From contig CP136066.1 in the NCBI GenBank assembly GCA_032622095.1, forward strand, positions 207,228,978-207,292,977: a stretch of DNA of 64,000 nucleotides, in the 5' to 3' direction. Position numbers and translations under genes: made by a program. The stretch comes from Siphonodentalium dalli (lineage: Eukaryota > Mollusca > Scaphopoda > Gadilida > Siphonodentaliidae). Of this stretch, positions 34,247 through 46,027 are shown piece after piece. The notes below the pieces were generated by a model, which was not told where the DNA came from, searched no databases, and saw only the letters and a program-made list of their open reading frames with translations. Within the stretch, counting starts at the first letter, position 1. Every line of letters begins with the position of its first letter.

Positions 34247-34368
34247 CAGGCTGTGTGAATGTAACCAAGCGAAAGACAGGCTGTGTGAATGTAACCAAGC
34301 GAAAGACAGGCTGTGTGAATGTAACCAAGCGAAAGACAGGCTGTGTGAATGTAACCAAGCGAAAGACA
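34247..34368. repeat. 30-bp tandem repeat, 4 copies
   Basis: The unit 'acaggctgtgtgaatgtaac' + 'caagcgaaag' is repeated four times with no visible differences. The perfect copies suggest recent expansion. It produces a repetitive open frame on the minus strand that is not a gene. Confidence 0.88.
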
Positions 34369-34433
34369 ACAATATGTGTGTAATAAAGACCTATTATTGG
34401 TGCAAATAAGCCTGATTTTAGTGTCTGTCATTT

Positions 34434-34690
34434 GCAGAATGAGGTACCCAGAGTGTGAATTTAGTGACCTGCATGGTGGGCTAGCATCACCAAATTCACC
34501 CTCTGGGAACCTCATTCTGCTTAGGCCTCAACAGCTATGTGAGACCTAGGATAAGAATGAAGTTCCCCAGTTGAAGTTGGTGATGTTCACCTATTAGTCA
34601 CCTCCCCAGAGGGTGAGTTTGATGATGCTAGCCCACTTTGCAGGATAACATAACCAAATTCACCTTCTGGGGACCTCATTCTGCAAATGT
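34434..34690. repeat. Two family E palindromes
   Basis: About 34434-34520 and 34600-34685, each with the CAGAATGAGG / CCTCATTCTG arms; the first has lost part of its centre. Confidence 0.6.
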
Positions 34691-34699
34691 CAGAAACAC

Positions 34700-35466
34700 T
34701 AAATTCAGGCTTTGGTGCAAATAAGCCCGACCTGGACATTATTGGAATATCCTTGCAGTCTTCAGGTGACATCCAGTCTTAAGCGTGTAACAAATCACCA
34801 TGTTTCACTCTCGGGTGACGAGGCATATCGACGATAATTAACAGGTATTACACACCTGATTTAAATTCATGTCAGCTGTACTAAAAATTAACTTGTGCAA
34901 CATCCAGGTTGCATCGATATTAACATGGAAAAAAAATTCAAAACTAGTTATACATTCTGGAAGACATTCATCTATTAAAATTACTAATGTCAGAAAGATA
35001 ATGAATATGTTTTGATTATATGGCATTGTACAGGAGTAGAATATTATAAATGAAGATGTATTGTGAACATTTTGAACAATGATTTCTTCATCTTTGGCTG
35101 ACCGGGATTTAGTGAGATTTAGACCAAGTTTCTTTTCTGCCAACCAGTAAGGTTAGTCGAGATAAATGCTGGCAAAGATGAAGTAGACCCAAGAATTTCC
35201 ACAAATCACAGAAAATTATGGTCAACAGATTTTTATTTAAGAAATGAATACAGTTGAACTGTCTTTTAAAAAAAAAAGAATATAACCCAGTATCTGGCTG
35301 TGGAAACTTGGTCTAGGGAAATCAGTCATTTGTAATATTTTTTTCTTTCACAGAAAGCCATGCCATACATACGGTATGTAAATAAACAAGTATGCCCAAC
35401 AACATGAATTTAACATGAATAACATGAATCTATGGAATTCTATGAATTATTCTAGCACGACATTGA
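34700..35466. other. Intergenic, no recognisable feature
   Basis: AT-rich sequence with a 100-codon minus-strand frame (34838-35143) that has hydrophobic stretches but no family match or splice signals. Considered chance. Confidence 0.3.
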
Positions 35467-35733
35467 TTGTCCCTTTCATGACTGGAGCTGCACTGGTGCA
35501 GCATTAAATATCATGTGCCAGTGCATTCTCTTTTATATGCGAGTCTCCCATAGGAAGCCTCGCAAAAATAAGAGAATGCACTGGCTTACACGGTCAAGGT
35601 AAATATTGTTAGGTCAATATATTTATTCTCTTGTATATGCGAGGCTCACTTATACAGACTCGCATATATAAGAGAATGCATTGACACAGGGTTTCTGCAA
35701 AATTTCAGGAAGCTCCAGTCATTAAAGGGTTAA
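35467..35733. mobile_element. TTAA MITE, family B
   Basis: The left end is worn ('ttgtccctttcatgac') and the right end is intact ('taaagggttaa'). Two palindromic cores are present, the second with arms separated by 'gctcacttatacagac'. Confidence 0.65.
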
Positions 35734-35887
35734 TGAGGTATAAACCCTGCTTTAGTACTGTGAAAGTGCTTTTATTCGCGGTTACACAATTTTCGCTGTT
35801 TTCATAAAATAAAATTGCAAGTTTATAACCCCAAGGAAATACATCTGTCATTGGTAAATGTTTAGAGAATATTAAATCATTCCTGTT

Positions 35888-36287
35888 TTAACCCTTTAAC
35901 CAACAAACCGGCCAAAACCGGCCCAATAAAGCTGCAACAGCCTAAATTATCTTGGGTCTGTCTCAATAAAACCATACAAATATGGATATCATTGGAACCG
36001 GCTCATTGACCACATTGTGATGGTTACAGTTATGCCATGTGCCAATGCATTCTCTTATATATGCGAGTCGACCATAGGTCGCCTCGCATATATAAGAGAA
36101 TGCATTGGCCTAAAAACAATTTTTTTTTTACACTTTTTACCATTTTTTCTTACATTCTTTAACAATTTTATAATTTTTAATGTGTTAAGCCAATGCATTC
36201 TCTTATATATGCGAGGCGACCTATGGTCGACTCGCATATATAAGAGAATGCATTGGCACAGGGCCGTTCTGTTGGGTAAAGGGTTAA
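35888..36287. mobile_element. TTAA MITE, family A
   Basis: A 400-bp element, TTAACCCTTTAACCAACA to GTTGGGTAAAGGGTTAA, in inverted orientation to the copy at 1804, with both palindromic cores complete. Confidence 0.8.
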
Positions 36288-37749
36288 TTCCAGATAGCTC
36301 AATGTTTCTGTCGTGATACCCATGATAACCTGCTCCAGCGACAACCCGCCCCAGAATAATTTTGTTTAACATTTTCCGTGGGTTAGATTTTAAAGAAATC
36401 ATAAAAGTATATTATTTTCTCTCTATCGACGACATAACTGTGACAATATTGAATTGAATGGCCTCCCTCATGCAACAGGATTTAATGTGAAGCACTTAGG
36501 GCCCAGCTGGTATTGGGGATAAGCTATATAAGCACACCAAGAGGTTGTAAAAGCGAAATATGGGCAGGTCATTAACCAAATTGTGAAAATAAATGTGATG
36601 AATGAACAAATTACTTCACAATTCTAACAAACGGCAGAGGGAAATGCAACATTTTTTCAGATAAAGAAAGAGGGATAACTCTTGAAAGGAAAAAAATGTG
36701 AACAATGTCAATGAACCCCCGTTTGAAAGCCCTTCTGATGCGAAGTCTGAATACCAAATTTCATTGAGATCCGATCACCCATGGTTGAGATATATGAGCA
36801 GACGGACTTTATCATTTGCATTGTATAAGGATATATATACAGCATTTGAGTACATTTACCACAATAAATCCCCAATCAAAATAAACTGCGATATATTCAA
36901 TTATTTTATTTTATTTTGAACAGAATGGATTCGGAAATCACGAAAATGCAAGCTGGTCAAGTCAACGCAGTAATTTCACCGCACGTAATAAACGCCCAGG
37001 ACATAAGGCTATTCGGGTAGACAATAGAACCCAGATATTCGAAATAACGAGAATCTCTTTAACGAGATTTACGTAGGAGACTCGACTGTTTACTTCATGG
37101 TTACGGCATCAAATTTCTGAAATAAGTTTATTTATTACCTGTAGTTCCTCAAACTGTGAGATTATATGAAAGTTACGGGGTTAAAGACTTCAAATCTGGA
37201 GACTTACCAGCAAAATTGGAGACTGTACAGGTCTGTTTGGCATGCCCAAATTTAAAGTGGAATAAACAAAATGGAAAATCAGCACGGACCGTAGAATCCA
37301 TTTAGAAAAGAGAGGGTTAAATGTATGTCATCAGATTCAAACAAATTGTTTTTGAAACACCGTTTCAGTTAACAGAGTCGATTAATTGCCCAAAAATAAT
37401 GCTAACCACAGTCAACTATAGTATAGTATAAAATTGCCCAAAACATGTTATTTATCAACATTTTGTTCAATGAAATATGGCCCGATTGTCAAATCTACAA
37501 ACACAAAGCCACATGATTTTAGAGTTATTCATCGTCATCCCCTATTTGGTCCGAGACCGTTGGCTTGAATATTTGTCAGGCTGCCAAAAATTACATATCT
37601 CAGGAAATAAAAAAATTTCAAAAATCGATATCTGATAACTCTGAGCTTTGATGGATGGATTCCTCGACTTGAAACAAATATTGTTTACCACCTGAAGTCA
37701 AAGAAATAGTAATTTGGGAGCTTAAATCGGATTATGCATCTATGAACAC
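36288..37749. other. Intergenic, dispersed repeats
   Basis: It contains 'aaatttcattgagatccgat..atggttgagatatat' (about 36755-36800), repeated at 60585-60615. A block at 37320-37745 is shared with 10680-10790 and 19700-19925. No gene was recognised; the frame at 36698-36919 lies in a dispersed repeat. Confidence 0.4.
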
Positions 37750-38031
37750 TTAACCCTTTCAGTGCCAGGGGCCAATCTCATCGGCACTAATTTACGGTCT
37801 GTAAAATCAGCCCTAAAAATAAAAATAAAATAAAAAAATGGTTTTTTGTTTAGATTTTTAAAAAATTATTAAAATTGTAAAAAATAATAACAAATGATGA
37901 AAAATTGTTAGGCCAATGCATTCTCTTATATATGCGAGGCGACCTATGGTCGACTCGCATATATAAGAGAATGCATTGGCACAGGGTATATGGGTTGATA
38001 CAAAAATCGGACTTGGCACTGACAGGGTTAA
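37750..38031. mobile_element. TTAA MITE, family C (single core)
   Basis: It begins TTAACCCTTTCAGTGCC and ends GGCACTGACAGGGTTAA, with one palindromic core of the family A type at about 37914-37983. Internal 'ccaatctcatcggcactaa' and 'gggttgatacaaaaatcgga' mark the family. Confidence 0.75.
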
Positions 38032-38350
38032 AGTGACTCCTGATTCTTGAGGTCTGAAATCTCACATAGTAATTTCTCACTTTTGTCACATTCCAGCATC
38101 AAAATAGGTTGATAAATACAATAAATACTAATATAGATATAAAATAAATAATTAGTTTTAATATATAAAAAAAAGACTTACTGAAATCATCGAAAGTTAA
38201 ACGCTGCTTTCAAGTTTTCGCACATAAGCGAATTTAACACACTTTTTACCAGTCCATAACAGGTAAAGACCAATACGGAACACTTTTTAGTGTTCCACTT
38301 TTAGGAAATACGTGGGACTCTCTTTTTATGATTTCAATAAATCTCCCCCC

Positions 38351-38513
38351 CCTTATTACCTGAACATTTCTCTCCAATAAACAGGACTCCTCCGGTACTT
38401 TTATCTGTCGTCTGCTTATTTTTCATGAAACCCCCTACATATGAATAATAGACAATTCCAATGCATAACTTTATAACTGGGTGGGAGAATCCATTCCGTA
38501 TAGAAAGGGTTAA
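38351..38513. mobile_element. 5'-truncated TTAA MITE, family D
   Basis: It starts inside the family at 'ttattacctgaacatttctc' and runs to the intact right end 'tagaaagggttaa'. The left half is absent. Confidence 0.55.
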
Positions 38514-39228
38514 TATAAGGATGATGGTAGCCACAAATATTAACTTTGGGGTTATGGAAGACAAAGAGTTTACACCCCCATGAAATAGGGTTGTTTTTTT
38601 TGCCGTATAACAAAAATTGATACCAGCAAATTTAAAGCCTTTTACAGTAAAATGCAGGAAGATAAAAATAACATTAAATTTCAATGAAGACTAGTATTGT
38701 CACTAGCTATCACATACAAATTACAAATATTATATTATCTATGTAGCCTAGACCTGTTGAGTTCATTTAAATCTGGTCGGTTGACTGGGAATTTACCTTC
38801 AATTTAACTGTTAAAACCATACTAAATTGTCAAATTAATTGGGGGGGGGTGGAAAACAGCTGACTACCTTGTCTATAAACTTATCTATAATTAACCACCT
38901 GACATTGGACGTTTTCGGTGGAAAACCCGTGAATGTCCAATCGTATTTGAGTCTGACATTATGTCCAAAGGTATTTTGTGAGTTACTTTCCAGAAATATG
39001 GTCACTAGTTTGATTGGCAAGCTATTCATGGACAATAAACTTAGGAAATAATAAATTTTTTTTATTTTTGTCAACCACAATATGCAGGAAGTGTTAAAAT
39101 AAATGGATTTTCTCATATTATAAAAAGAAATATATACATATATTACACTACTGCGAGACAGTAACTTGTTTTGTTACAAGGACTGGAATATCACAAAAAT
39201 AAATCAAACAAAATTAATTGTACAGCCA

Positions 39229-39253
39229 CCCCCCCCCCCCCCCCCCCCCCCCC
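39229..39253. repeat. 25-base poly-C run
   Basis: A pure C homopolymer; comparable runs are at 20778-20804 and 32966-32995, with poly-G at 54945-54977. The length in the assembly may not be reliable. Confidence 0.8.
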
Positions 39254-39302
39254 GAAACATTATTAAATTTTCAGATATACCATGATAAATCTGTACTGTC
39301 GA

Positions 39303-39566
39303 TTAACCCTTTCTTTACTAAATACTCATTGACGAGTAGTTTTCCCCAGGAAATGTTCAGATAATAAGTTCGACAAACAACCATAGGTCATTTGTTGAAC
39401 AACACTTATCATCTGAACATTTCCCACAAACGAACAGGATTCCTTCTGCACTTTTTATAATCTGTCATCTTATTTTTCCTGAAAACACCTCGAGATGAAT
39501 AATAGACCATTCTAATGTATATTATGATAACTGTTGGGAGAATCCATTTAGTAAAGAAAGGGTTAT
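39303..39566. mobile_element. TTAA MITE, family D (near complete)
   Basis: TTAACCCTTTCTTTACTAAA at the left and 'taaagaaagggtta' at the right. The central inverted pair 'cagataataagttcgacaaa' / 'ttgttgaacaacacttatca' is visible. It is a good reference for the structure from which the 68-bp array derives. Confidence 0.7.
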
Positions 39567-39683
39567 TGCGGGTGGTGTAATGCGTCTTCTTGCTCGATGT
39601 TTCAAAAACTCAACAGGTCTCATATTTTATATGACTTGTTTTTCTTCCCAGAATACCATTATAGTATATCGATCATTTCCCGA

Positions 39684-39902
39684 CAATCGGGTCAGCAACA
39701 GTTTGATCAGATGTCATGCCACCATCCTCTATTTTAGGGATTGCGCATGCTCTTAAACAATCGGGTCAGCAACAGTTTGATCCGATGTCATGCCACCATC
39801 CTCTATTTTAGGGATTGCACTTGCTCTTAACAATCGGGTCAGCAACAGTTTAATCCGACGTCATGCCACCATCCTCTATTTTAGGGATTGCACATGCGCT
39901 TA
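39684..39902. repeat. ~73-bp tandem repeat, 3 copies
   Basis: 'caatcgggtcagcaacagtt', 'catgccaccatcctctattt' and 'tagggattgca' start at 39684, 39758 and 39831. The third copy ends at the TTAA of the next element. Confidence 0.85.
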
Positions 39903-40159
39903 ACCCTTTCATGATGGGAGCTGAGCTGGGGCAGCATTAAAGACCATGTGCCAGTGTATTCTCTTACAAATACGAGTCTCCCATAGGGAGCCTCGCATAT
40001 ATAAGAGAATGCACTGGCTTACATGGTCAAGGTAAATATTGTTAGGCCAATGTATTCTCTTATATCTGCAAGCTCCCGATCGGAGACTCGCATATATAAG
40101 AGAATGCATTGGCACAGGGTTTTCGCAAAATTTCAGAGCTCCAGTCATGGAAGGGTTAA
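39900..40159. mobile_element. TTAA MITE, family B
   Basis: TTAACCCTTTCATGATGGGA at the left and CCATGATCTGG-like 'ccagtcatggaagggttaa' at the right, with both palindromic cores. It abuts the 73-bp tandem repeat, so it may have inserted at that repeat's end. Confidence 0.75.
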
Positions 40160-40291
40160 AACGGTTGTTTCCGTTATCACTTCATTTCGTTTCATTTAAG
40201 TTTCTACTAATGTATCGCCTTCTTACATGAGTCTATTTCATTCAAATTGTATTTTGGATTAATACATGTCATATAATAAACCTACCGATAT

Positions 40292-40440
40292 TATCACTGC
40301 AGTGAATTTATTTGGTCGTTACATAACGTCTCGTTGAAGAAGTCAGATAACTGGATCAAACGGGCCACCTGTATGCTCCAGTGATCTGAACTCTTCAATG
40401 AGACGTGATACTGTGGCCAGATTAATTCACTGTAGTGATA
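40292..40440. mobile_element. Palindromic element TATCACTGCAGTGAAT
   Basis: 'tatcactgcagtgaatttat', 'cgtctcgttgaagaagtcag' and 'actggatcaaac' fold back on 'gctccagtgatctgaactctt', 'caatgagacg' and 'aattcactgtagtgata'. About 65-bp arms with several mismatches. Confidence 0.6.
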
Positions 40441-40502
40441 ATATGTATGTACCACATACCTGGATAATATGTATGTACCTCATACCTGGAGAAACTCTTA
40501 AT

Positions 40503-40877
40503 TTAAAGGGATTACGCTACACTAAATCTGGACATTTATGGGACCATCTCCTTTTATACTCAACAGAATATTTGCAACAAATGGATGAATTCGAGCCATC
40601 GATAAGTACAAAATACACTCATGTGCTCTATGAATGATGCAAAAAACATGCTAATTATAATGAAAATGAATTTATGACTCGATGCATAAACAACGCACGT
40701 TGACTTGAGTCAATATAATTCATTATAATTACCATGTTGTTTGCATCATTCATAGAATACATCAGTGTATTTTGCACTAATTCAGGACTCATATTCATTA
40801 ATTTGTTTTCATATATTCTGATGAGTATAATAGATGGTCCCATAAATGGCTGGATTTAGTGTACAGTACCCCTTTAT
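40503..40877. mobile_element. Family J relative
   Basis: It starts 'ttaaagggattacgctacac' and ends 'gtgtacagtacccctttatt'. The arms also share 'taaatctggacatttatggg' / 'cccataaatggctggattta', and the centre shares 'aaatacactcatgtgctcta' with 29960-29990. Confidence 0.6.
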
Positions 40878-41108
40878 TGACATGAATGAAATTGATGGGA
40901 AAGCCATGTTGTTAAAAATCTGTTCAAATTTTATACAATAATACTCAATAATATTTGGGATTGCAAATTTCCACAAACAAACACACACGTATTCTGCATA
41001 CAACATCCCAAATTCTTATTCACAAACAACCCTGTGTAAGACATTATATGTCTGTAAGTTAAATCTTACCAACATTAAAGATTATGTGATTTTTTTTTTG
41101 CCTTGCTA

Positions 41109-41240
41109 CATAAAAACAGAAAATATGAGGCCTAAGCAGAATGAGGTCCCCAGAGGGTGAATTTAGTGATGCTAGCCCATTGTGCAGTGTAGCGTCACTA
41201 AATTCACCCTCTGTGGACCTCATTCTACAAATGTTCAGCA
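41109..41240. repeat. Family E palindrome
   Basis: AGAATGAGGTCCCCAGAGGG to 'accctctgtggacctcattct', in the sequence just downstream of the CLPTM1 stop, so possibly in its 3' untranslated region. Confidence 0.65.
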
Positions 41241-41345
41241 TCATATTTTCAGGCTTTGTGTTGGCAAGATTGGGGTCAACAACTCATGATTACATATAGA
41301 TGCTTTGATGGTGACACACGGCTATAATGAGATAAATGTCAACAT

Positions 41346-41584
41346 CTAGTCATCTTTTTTCTCTTGAGTGGATTTATTTTCTACAACAGGAGCATCAGGG
41401 TCGCCATCTTTTTTCTCTTCAGTGGATTTGCTTTCTATTGCCAGAGTGTCACCATCGCCATCATGAATCTTAGCGACAGTTCCATTTTGATCGAACATCT
41501 CTGCGCTTGTTCCAAACTCATTTACTCTTTTTGGATCTACACGATATATGTAACGCTGATACAAAAATATGAAGAACACAATAT
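41346..41584 (-). CDS. CLPTM1: CLPTM1 last exon (C-terminus)
   Basis: CLPTM1 is a multi-pass endoplasmic reticulum and membrane protein of the CLPTM1/CLPTM1L family; in mammals it restrains forward traffic of GABA-A receptors. This exon enters after 'ctctctttcag' with two bases completing a codon. It encodes DIVFFIFLYQRYIYRVDPKR then VNEFGTSAE, nearly the vertebrate 'FFIYLYQRWIYRVDPTRVNEFGMSGE'. A charged, repetitive tail (two similar 'KSTEEKKDGD / KSTQEKKDD' blocks) and TAG at 41346-41348 follow. The protein ends KKDD, a KKxx-type ER retrieval signal. Seven further exons upstream join it in frame, giving roughly the C-terminal 60% of the protein. The gene runs off the right edge. Confidence 0.93.
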
Positions 41585-41604
41585 CTGAAAGAGAGAAATA
41601 AAAT

Positions 41605-41742
41605 TATAAGCATTACAATGTATAGATGTGCATTACAATGTGTAGATGTGCATTACAATGTATTACAATGTATAGATGTGCATTACAATGTATAGATGTG
41701 CATTACAATGTATAGATGTGCATTACAATGTGTAGATGTTTT
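41605..41742. repeat. ~20-bp tandem repeat in CLPTM1 intron
   Basis: 'cattacaatgtatagatgtg' is repeated about six times with one shortened unit. It starts ~20 bases inside the intron, next to the last acceptor. Confidence 0.85.
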
Positions 41743-41940
41743 GCCTGGTTATTCTCTATTAATTACTTGTTTTTTAAATTAGAATAGTGTTATTTTTTGC
41801 GTTTCCATTTTAACGCAAATTTAAAGTTGTCAAGAGTTAAATTCAGTGAGGTGTACTTGTCCATAGGGAAAATATTAAGGTTTTATAGGTAATTATTGTC
41901 CATGCTGTGAACCGTTTTAGCAACAAGATTGTTTATACAT

Positions 41941-42157
41941 TACAGTAATGCCCTAAGTAATCGACTCCTTAACCACAGCATAATTATGGGTAACTTTTCA
42001 GGATTTAGTCAGAAATATGGCTTGTTGCCATTCATCGGAAAGCTCTCACTGAGAGCTTTCCGATGAATGACAACAAGCCATATTTCCGACTAAATCCTGA
42101 AAAGTTACCCATAATTCTGCTGTGGTTAAGGAGTCGATTATTTAGGGCATTACTGTA
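41941..42157. mobile_element. 217-bp palindrome with TACAGTAATGCC ends, family F
   Basis: TACAGTAATGCCCTAA at 41941 is the reverse complement of the right end at 42157. The whole element folds into ~105-bp arms with few mismatches around 'gagagctttcc'. TA edges with ACAGT ends suggest a Tc1/mariner-type MITE; the superfamily is inferred. Half copies lie at 3131-3853 and 47845-47955. Confidence 0.8.
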
Positions 42158-42831
42158 CTTTGAACATATGGAACATAAGTATGCTTTTTATAGGTTCTCG
42201 CATCAATTCACACCGATAACAACTAGAGGTGTGACTGTTCCAATGGGACTAAGGATACCCCCCGTGTTTTTAAAACACTAAGATGTTTCACATGCTCGGA
42301 CAAAATTATGCATGTTGAGAAAATGTTCTAAGTCGTAAAAGGGGAATAACTCCACAGAAAAAAGTTGAACAGATGTCATAATCGCAGGTACACAGGTTCC
42401 CATTGTACTAAATATCTGTGCCAAGTTTCAAATACATTGACCAAAAAATGTAGGAATAAAAGCTCGGACAAAATAATGCATGTTGAAAAATATTACTAAG
42501 TCGAAAAAGGGGGATAACTCCACCAAAAAAGGTCAGACAGACGTCATAATCGCAGGTGCACAGGTTCCGATGGTGGCCGATGTCTGTGCCAAGTTTCACG
42601 GAAAATGATCAAAATACGACTGAGAAAAACTCCAGACAAATTTGTGTCCACGGACAACAGAATATAGACGGACGAGCTGATTCCAGTATACCCCACCACA
42701 ACTTCATTGCGGGGGGTATAATAATTGAGTAGCCGACCGATGGATCTGGTGTCAGGTTATGTTAAACTCGGCGTGCTAGAGCAACGTTACGATTGGTAGA
42801 AACTGCCACTTCATTCATATACCCCTAATGT

Positions 42832-43232
42832 TTAACCCTTTACCCAACAGAAGGGCCCTGTGCCAATGCATTCTCTTATATATGCGAGTCGACCATAGGT
42901 CGCCTCGCATATATAAGAGAATGCATTGGCCTAACACATTAAAAATTATAAAATTGTTAAAGAATGTAAGAAAAAAATGGTAAAAAGTGTTAAAAAATGT
43001 TTTTTTTTAGGCCAATGCATTCTCTTATATATGCGAGGCGACCTATGGTCGACTCGCATATATAAGAGAATGCATTGGCACAGGGCATAACTGTGACTAT
43101 CACAATGTGGTCAAGGAGCCGGTTCCAATGATATCCATATTTGTATGGTTCTATTGAGACAGACCGAAGATATTTTAGGCTGTTGAAGCTTTATTTGGCC
43201 GGTTTTGGCCGGTTTGTTGGGTAAAGGGTTAA
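42832..43232. mobile_element. TTAA MITE, family A
   Basis: A 401-bp element in the same orientation as the copy at 1804: TTAACCCTTTACCCAACA at the left, 'tgttgggtaaagggttaa' at the right, both cores intact. It lies in the intron between the last two CLPTM1 exons. Confidence 0.8.
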
Positions 43233-43379
43233 CATGCTCTTATACCCAGTGATGTTTCATGCACATTCTCTTAAACCCTGCTGTCAAGGGGGAAGGAGGA
43301 CATGGGGATTTGAAAGTGACATTGTAGCCAATCAGATTGCTAGTTACAACCGGATGTAGGTACACATGATGTTACTCAC

Positions 43380-43547
43380 CATCTCTGAAGCAGCCTATTC
43401 GATATAATGTCGGCATCTTTATCACAAAGGCAAATATATCATCTATGAATGTGTTGAGTGCTTTATACGTCATCATACGCCATGGAAGATGAGCTACTGA
43501 TTTCATCTTGTAATTTATAAACAGCTGTGGTGTCATCGAGATGAAAC
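43380..43547 (-). CDS. CLPTM1: CLPTM1 exon, penultimate
   Basis: Acceptor 'ttttttgacag', donor GTGAGT. It encodes GFISMTPQLFINYKMKSVAH, LPWRMMTYKALNTFIDDIFA and FVIKMPTLYRIGCFRD, among the most conserved parts of the family (vertebrate 'FITMTPQLFINYKLKSVAHLPWRMLTYKALNTFIDDLFAFVIKMP'). It contains a membrane-associated stretch around IDDIFAFVIKM. Phases: two bases in, one base out. Confidence 0.96.
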
Positions 43548-43896
43548 CTGTCAAAAAATACATAGAAATGTAAATGACACATCATGGGAAAAAATTGTTG
43601 AATGTCAACTTGAATGTTGGAAAAAATTTATTCCAGAAAATTCAGAAAACAGAGATGACAATAATAAATTGTTAAAAAACTCTCATTTTGTAGCTCTTAT
43701 CTGATCTATGTATATAACATACATATAACATGTATATATGTGGTGGTAAATAGAGTTCATGCCAGTTTTTTTTTTGTGTAATCTTGTGACTAGAAATCTT
43801 AACTCACAATGTAAATAAATGTCTTGGAAAAATCAGAAGACTCACGAGTTTGATCACGAAAGGACAGAGGCCTCAAGTTCTCTCACAAAAGAGCCA

Positions 43897-44250
43897 TTAA
43901 CCTTTTCATGACGGGAGCTGCGCTGGTGTCAGATCATGTTCCAGTGCATTCTCTTACAGCCCTCAAAATTAGGAAAAACATCTCACGGCAAATTAGATGC
44001 TCTGGCATTATAGATTTCATATGTTGCCTAGGCGTTTCCCACGGCATTGCTTATTGTCATGGCCAATTTCGAGGACTGCTCTTATATATGCGAGTTTCCC
44101 AGGGAGCATTGCATACATAAGAGAATGCACTGTCTTACAAGTCAAGGTAAATATTGTTAGGCCATTGTTTTCTCTTAAAAATAGAATAGAGAATGCATTG
44201 GCACAGGGTTTTTGCTAAATTTCATGAAACTCCAGTCATAGAAGGGTTAA
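43897..44250. mobile_element. TTAA MITE, family B, disrupted
   Basis: Ends TTAACCTTTTCATGACGGGA and 'catagaagggttaa'. The first palindromic core is interrupted by about 110 bases of foreign sequence (43962-44075) and the second core has lost one arm. Confidence 0.6.
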
Positions 44251-44272
44251 TATTGACAGATGACACTTTGCT

Positions 44273-45949
44273 TAACCCTTTGAGTGCCACGGGCCGATCT
44301 CATCGGCCCTAAATTACGTTCTGTAAAATCGGCCCTAAAAAAAAAAAAGGGTTTTGATTCTCGGGCATAGCCGCGTCTGGAAAAAAGGCCCGCGTTGAAG
44401 CATTTTATTACGATTTTCAAATTGACCGATGCTGTCAAATGATAACATGAAGATGGGAAACTAGAAAAGAGAAATTAGTTATGTTTCAAACATCGAATAT
44501 GATAAGACATACAATGGTGTATGTGTTGGTATTCAACAACAGACACTAGGCAACGATAACTACCAGGTATATTGTCAAATGTGTTTGGAACCGTGCTGTA
44601 AACAATAATGATTTCCAATTTCGTTGAAGTTTTTATGGCTAGCATATATAGTTACTATAGTATAGATGGATAAATATTAAAGTATATAGATAGATATAAA
44701 ATGTATAATCCCGATTTAAACTTTGATTGTTTTAGTTCCGTTTCCGTCTTTGTTGTATTCCGTGTTTTATAACAGAGAACGAGAATCAAACGGACCTCAA
44801 ACAAATCTGTCCATGCGTATTCTCTTTAATTAAGTTAAATTCACCGATGTTACTGAATATATTTGGCGACAAAATTATCCGAGAGCACCATTTTATAGTG
44901 TGCAAATATATTTTTAATCGTTGTATTTTGGCTTGTTGGAAATAAAGCGTGATCCATAACCAAAAAATCGTAATTTTATTCCCAATGATTCAGTGATTTT
45001 AGAAATTAGAGACACTCGGTAGTCGGTGTCAAGGCCGTTAATTGTGCATAGATCATAAACTGTGAATACTACCGAAAGGGTGTGCCTTTGAATGCAGAAA
45101 ATCAAGAAACGTGTAACTGAGGTGTGGCAGATGCAAACTAAAATTAAATGCAACAAACAGTAGCAACAAACAGTCTATGACATTTAAATACATAATATGA
45201 AGTGTTTTCCATGTTACTGACATTGAAAGAAATCTCCCTATTTTTCAATAAATCTCCCTATTTCTGAGGACAAATCTCCCTATTTCCAATTATGAAAGTT
45301 AACAGGTCTGATATAAATAGATATATACTATAAGAAGGTACATACATATATCAAATATACCAACAATATATATATATGATGTACGGGTAGTATAATGATT
45401 AATGTGATAATTGGTCATTCTTTATAGTGGAATATATTAGTTTATATCGAAACAATGTTCTCCTTAGATTTTCTTAACCTGGGAAGGTATAATAACCCAT
45501 GCTAACTATGGGCATTATCCCCATAACAAAAATAAATAATAAAAATAAAACCCTCGCTCCCTCATCGATTCTCAAAAAAAATTGCCCGAGAATCAAAAGC
45601 CTTTTTTTTTTTGGTTGAATTTTTTTTTAGTATGCTTAAGCATGCTATAGGGCATGTTATAACTCAAAACTATCACCAAGTATTCATAGTAATAATTTTG
45701 ATGCCCATGAAAAACGTAAGATTCCCTGGCCCTAAACCTACAAAATAAGCCTGTTAAAGAATATAAAAAACAATTATTAAAATTGTAAAAAATTGTAAAA
45801 AATAATAACCAATGATGAAAAATTGTTAGGCCAATGCATTCTCTTATATATGCGAGGCGACCTATGGTCGACTCGCATATATACGAGAATGCATTGGCAC
45901 AGGGTATATGGGTTGATACAAAAATCGGACCAGGCACTCAAAGGGTTAA
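44273..45949. mobile_element. TTAA MITE, family C, carrying a nested insertion
   Basis: The left end TTAACCCTTTGAGTGCC and the right end GGCACTCAAAGGGTTAA are exact inverted repeats. The right part carries one palindromic core (45829-45905). Inside, about 44338-45613, lies another element whose ends are inverted copies of 'ttttgattctcggg' (44353) and 'cccgagaatcaaaa' (45585). Confidence 0.65.
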
Positions 45950-46027
45950 TCGAGGTGCCCAACGAGTGCACATCACAATCTTCACCATCTGAAAACTTAA
46001 ATCTGAGACTAGATATCCTGTAGCAGA

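Noticed and set aside
34081-34515. 144-codon minus-strand ORF with a repeated LSLGYIHTAC peptide
   Set aside because: It spans a perfect 30-bp tandem repeat and a family E palindrome; nothing indicates a real protein.
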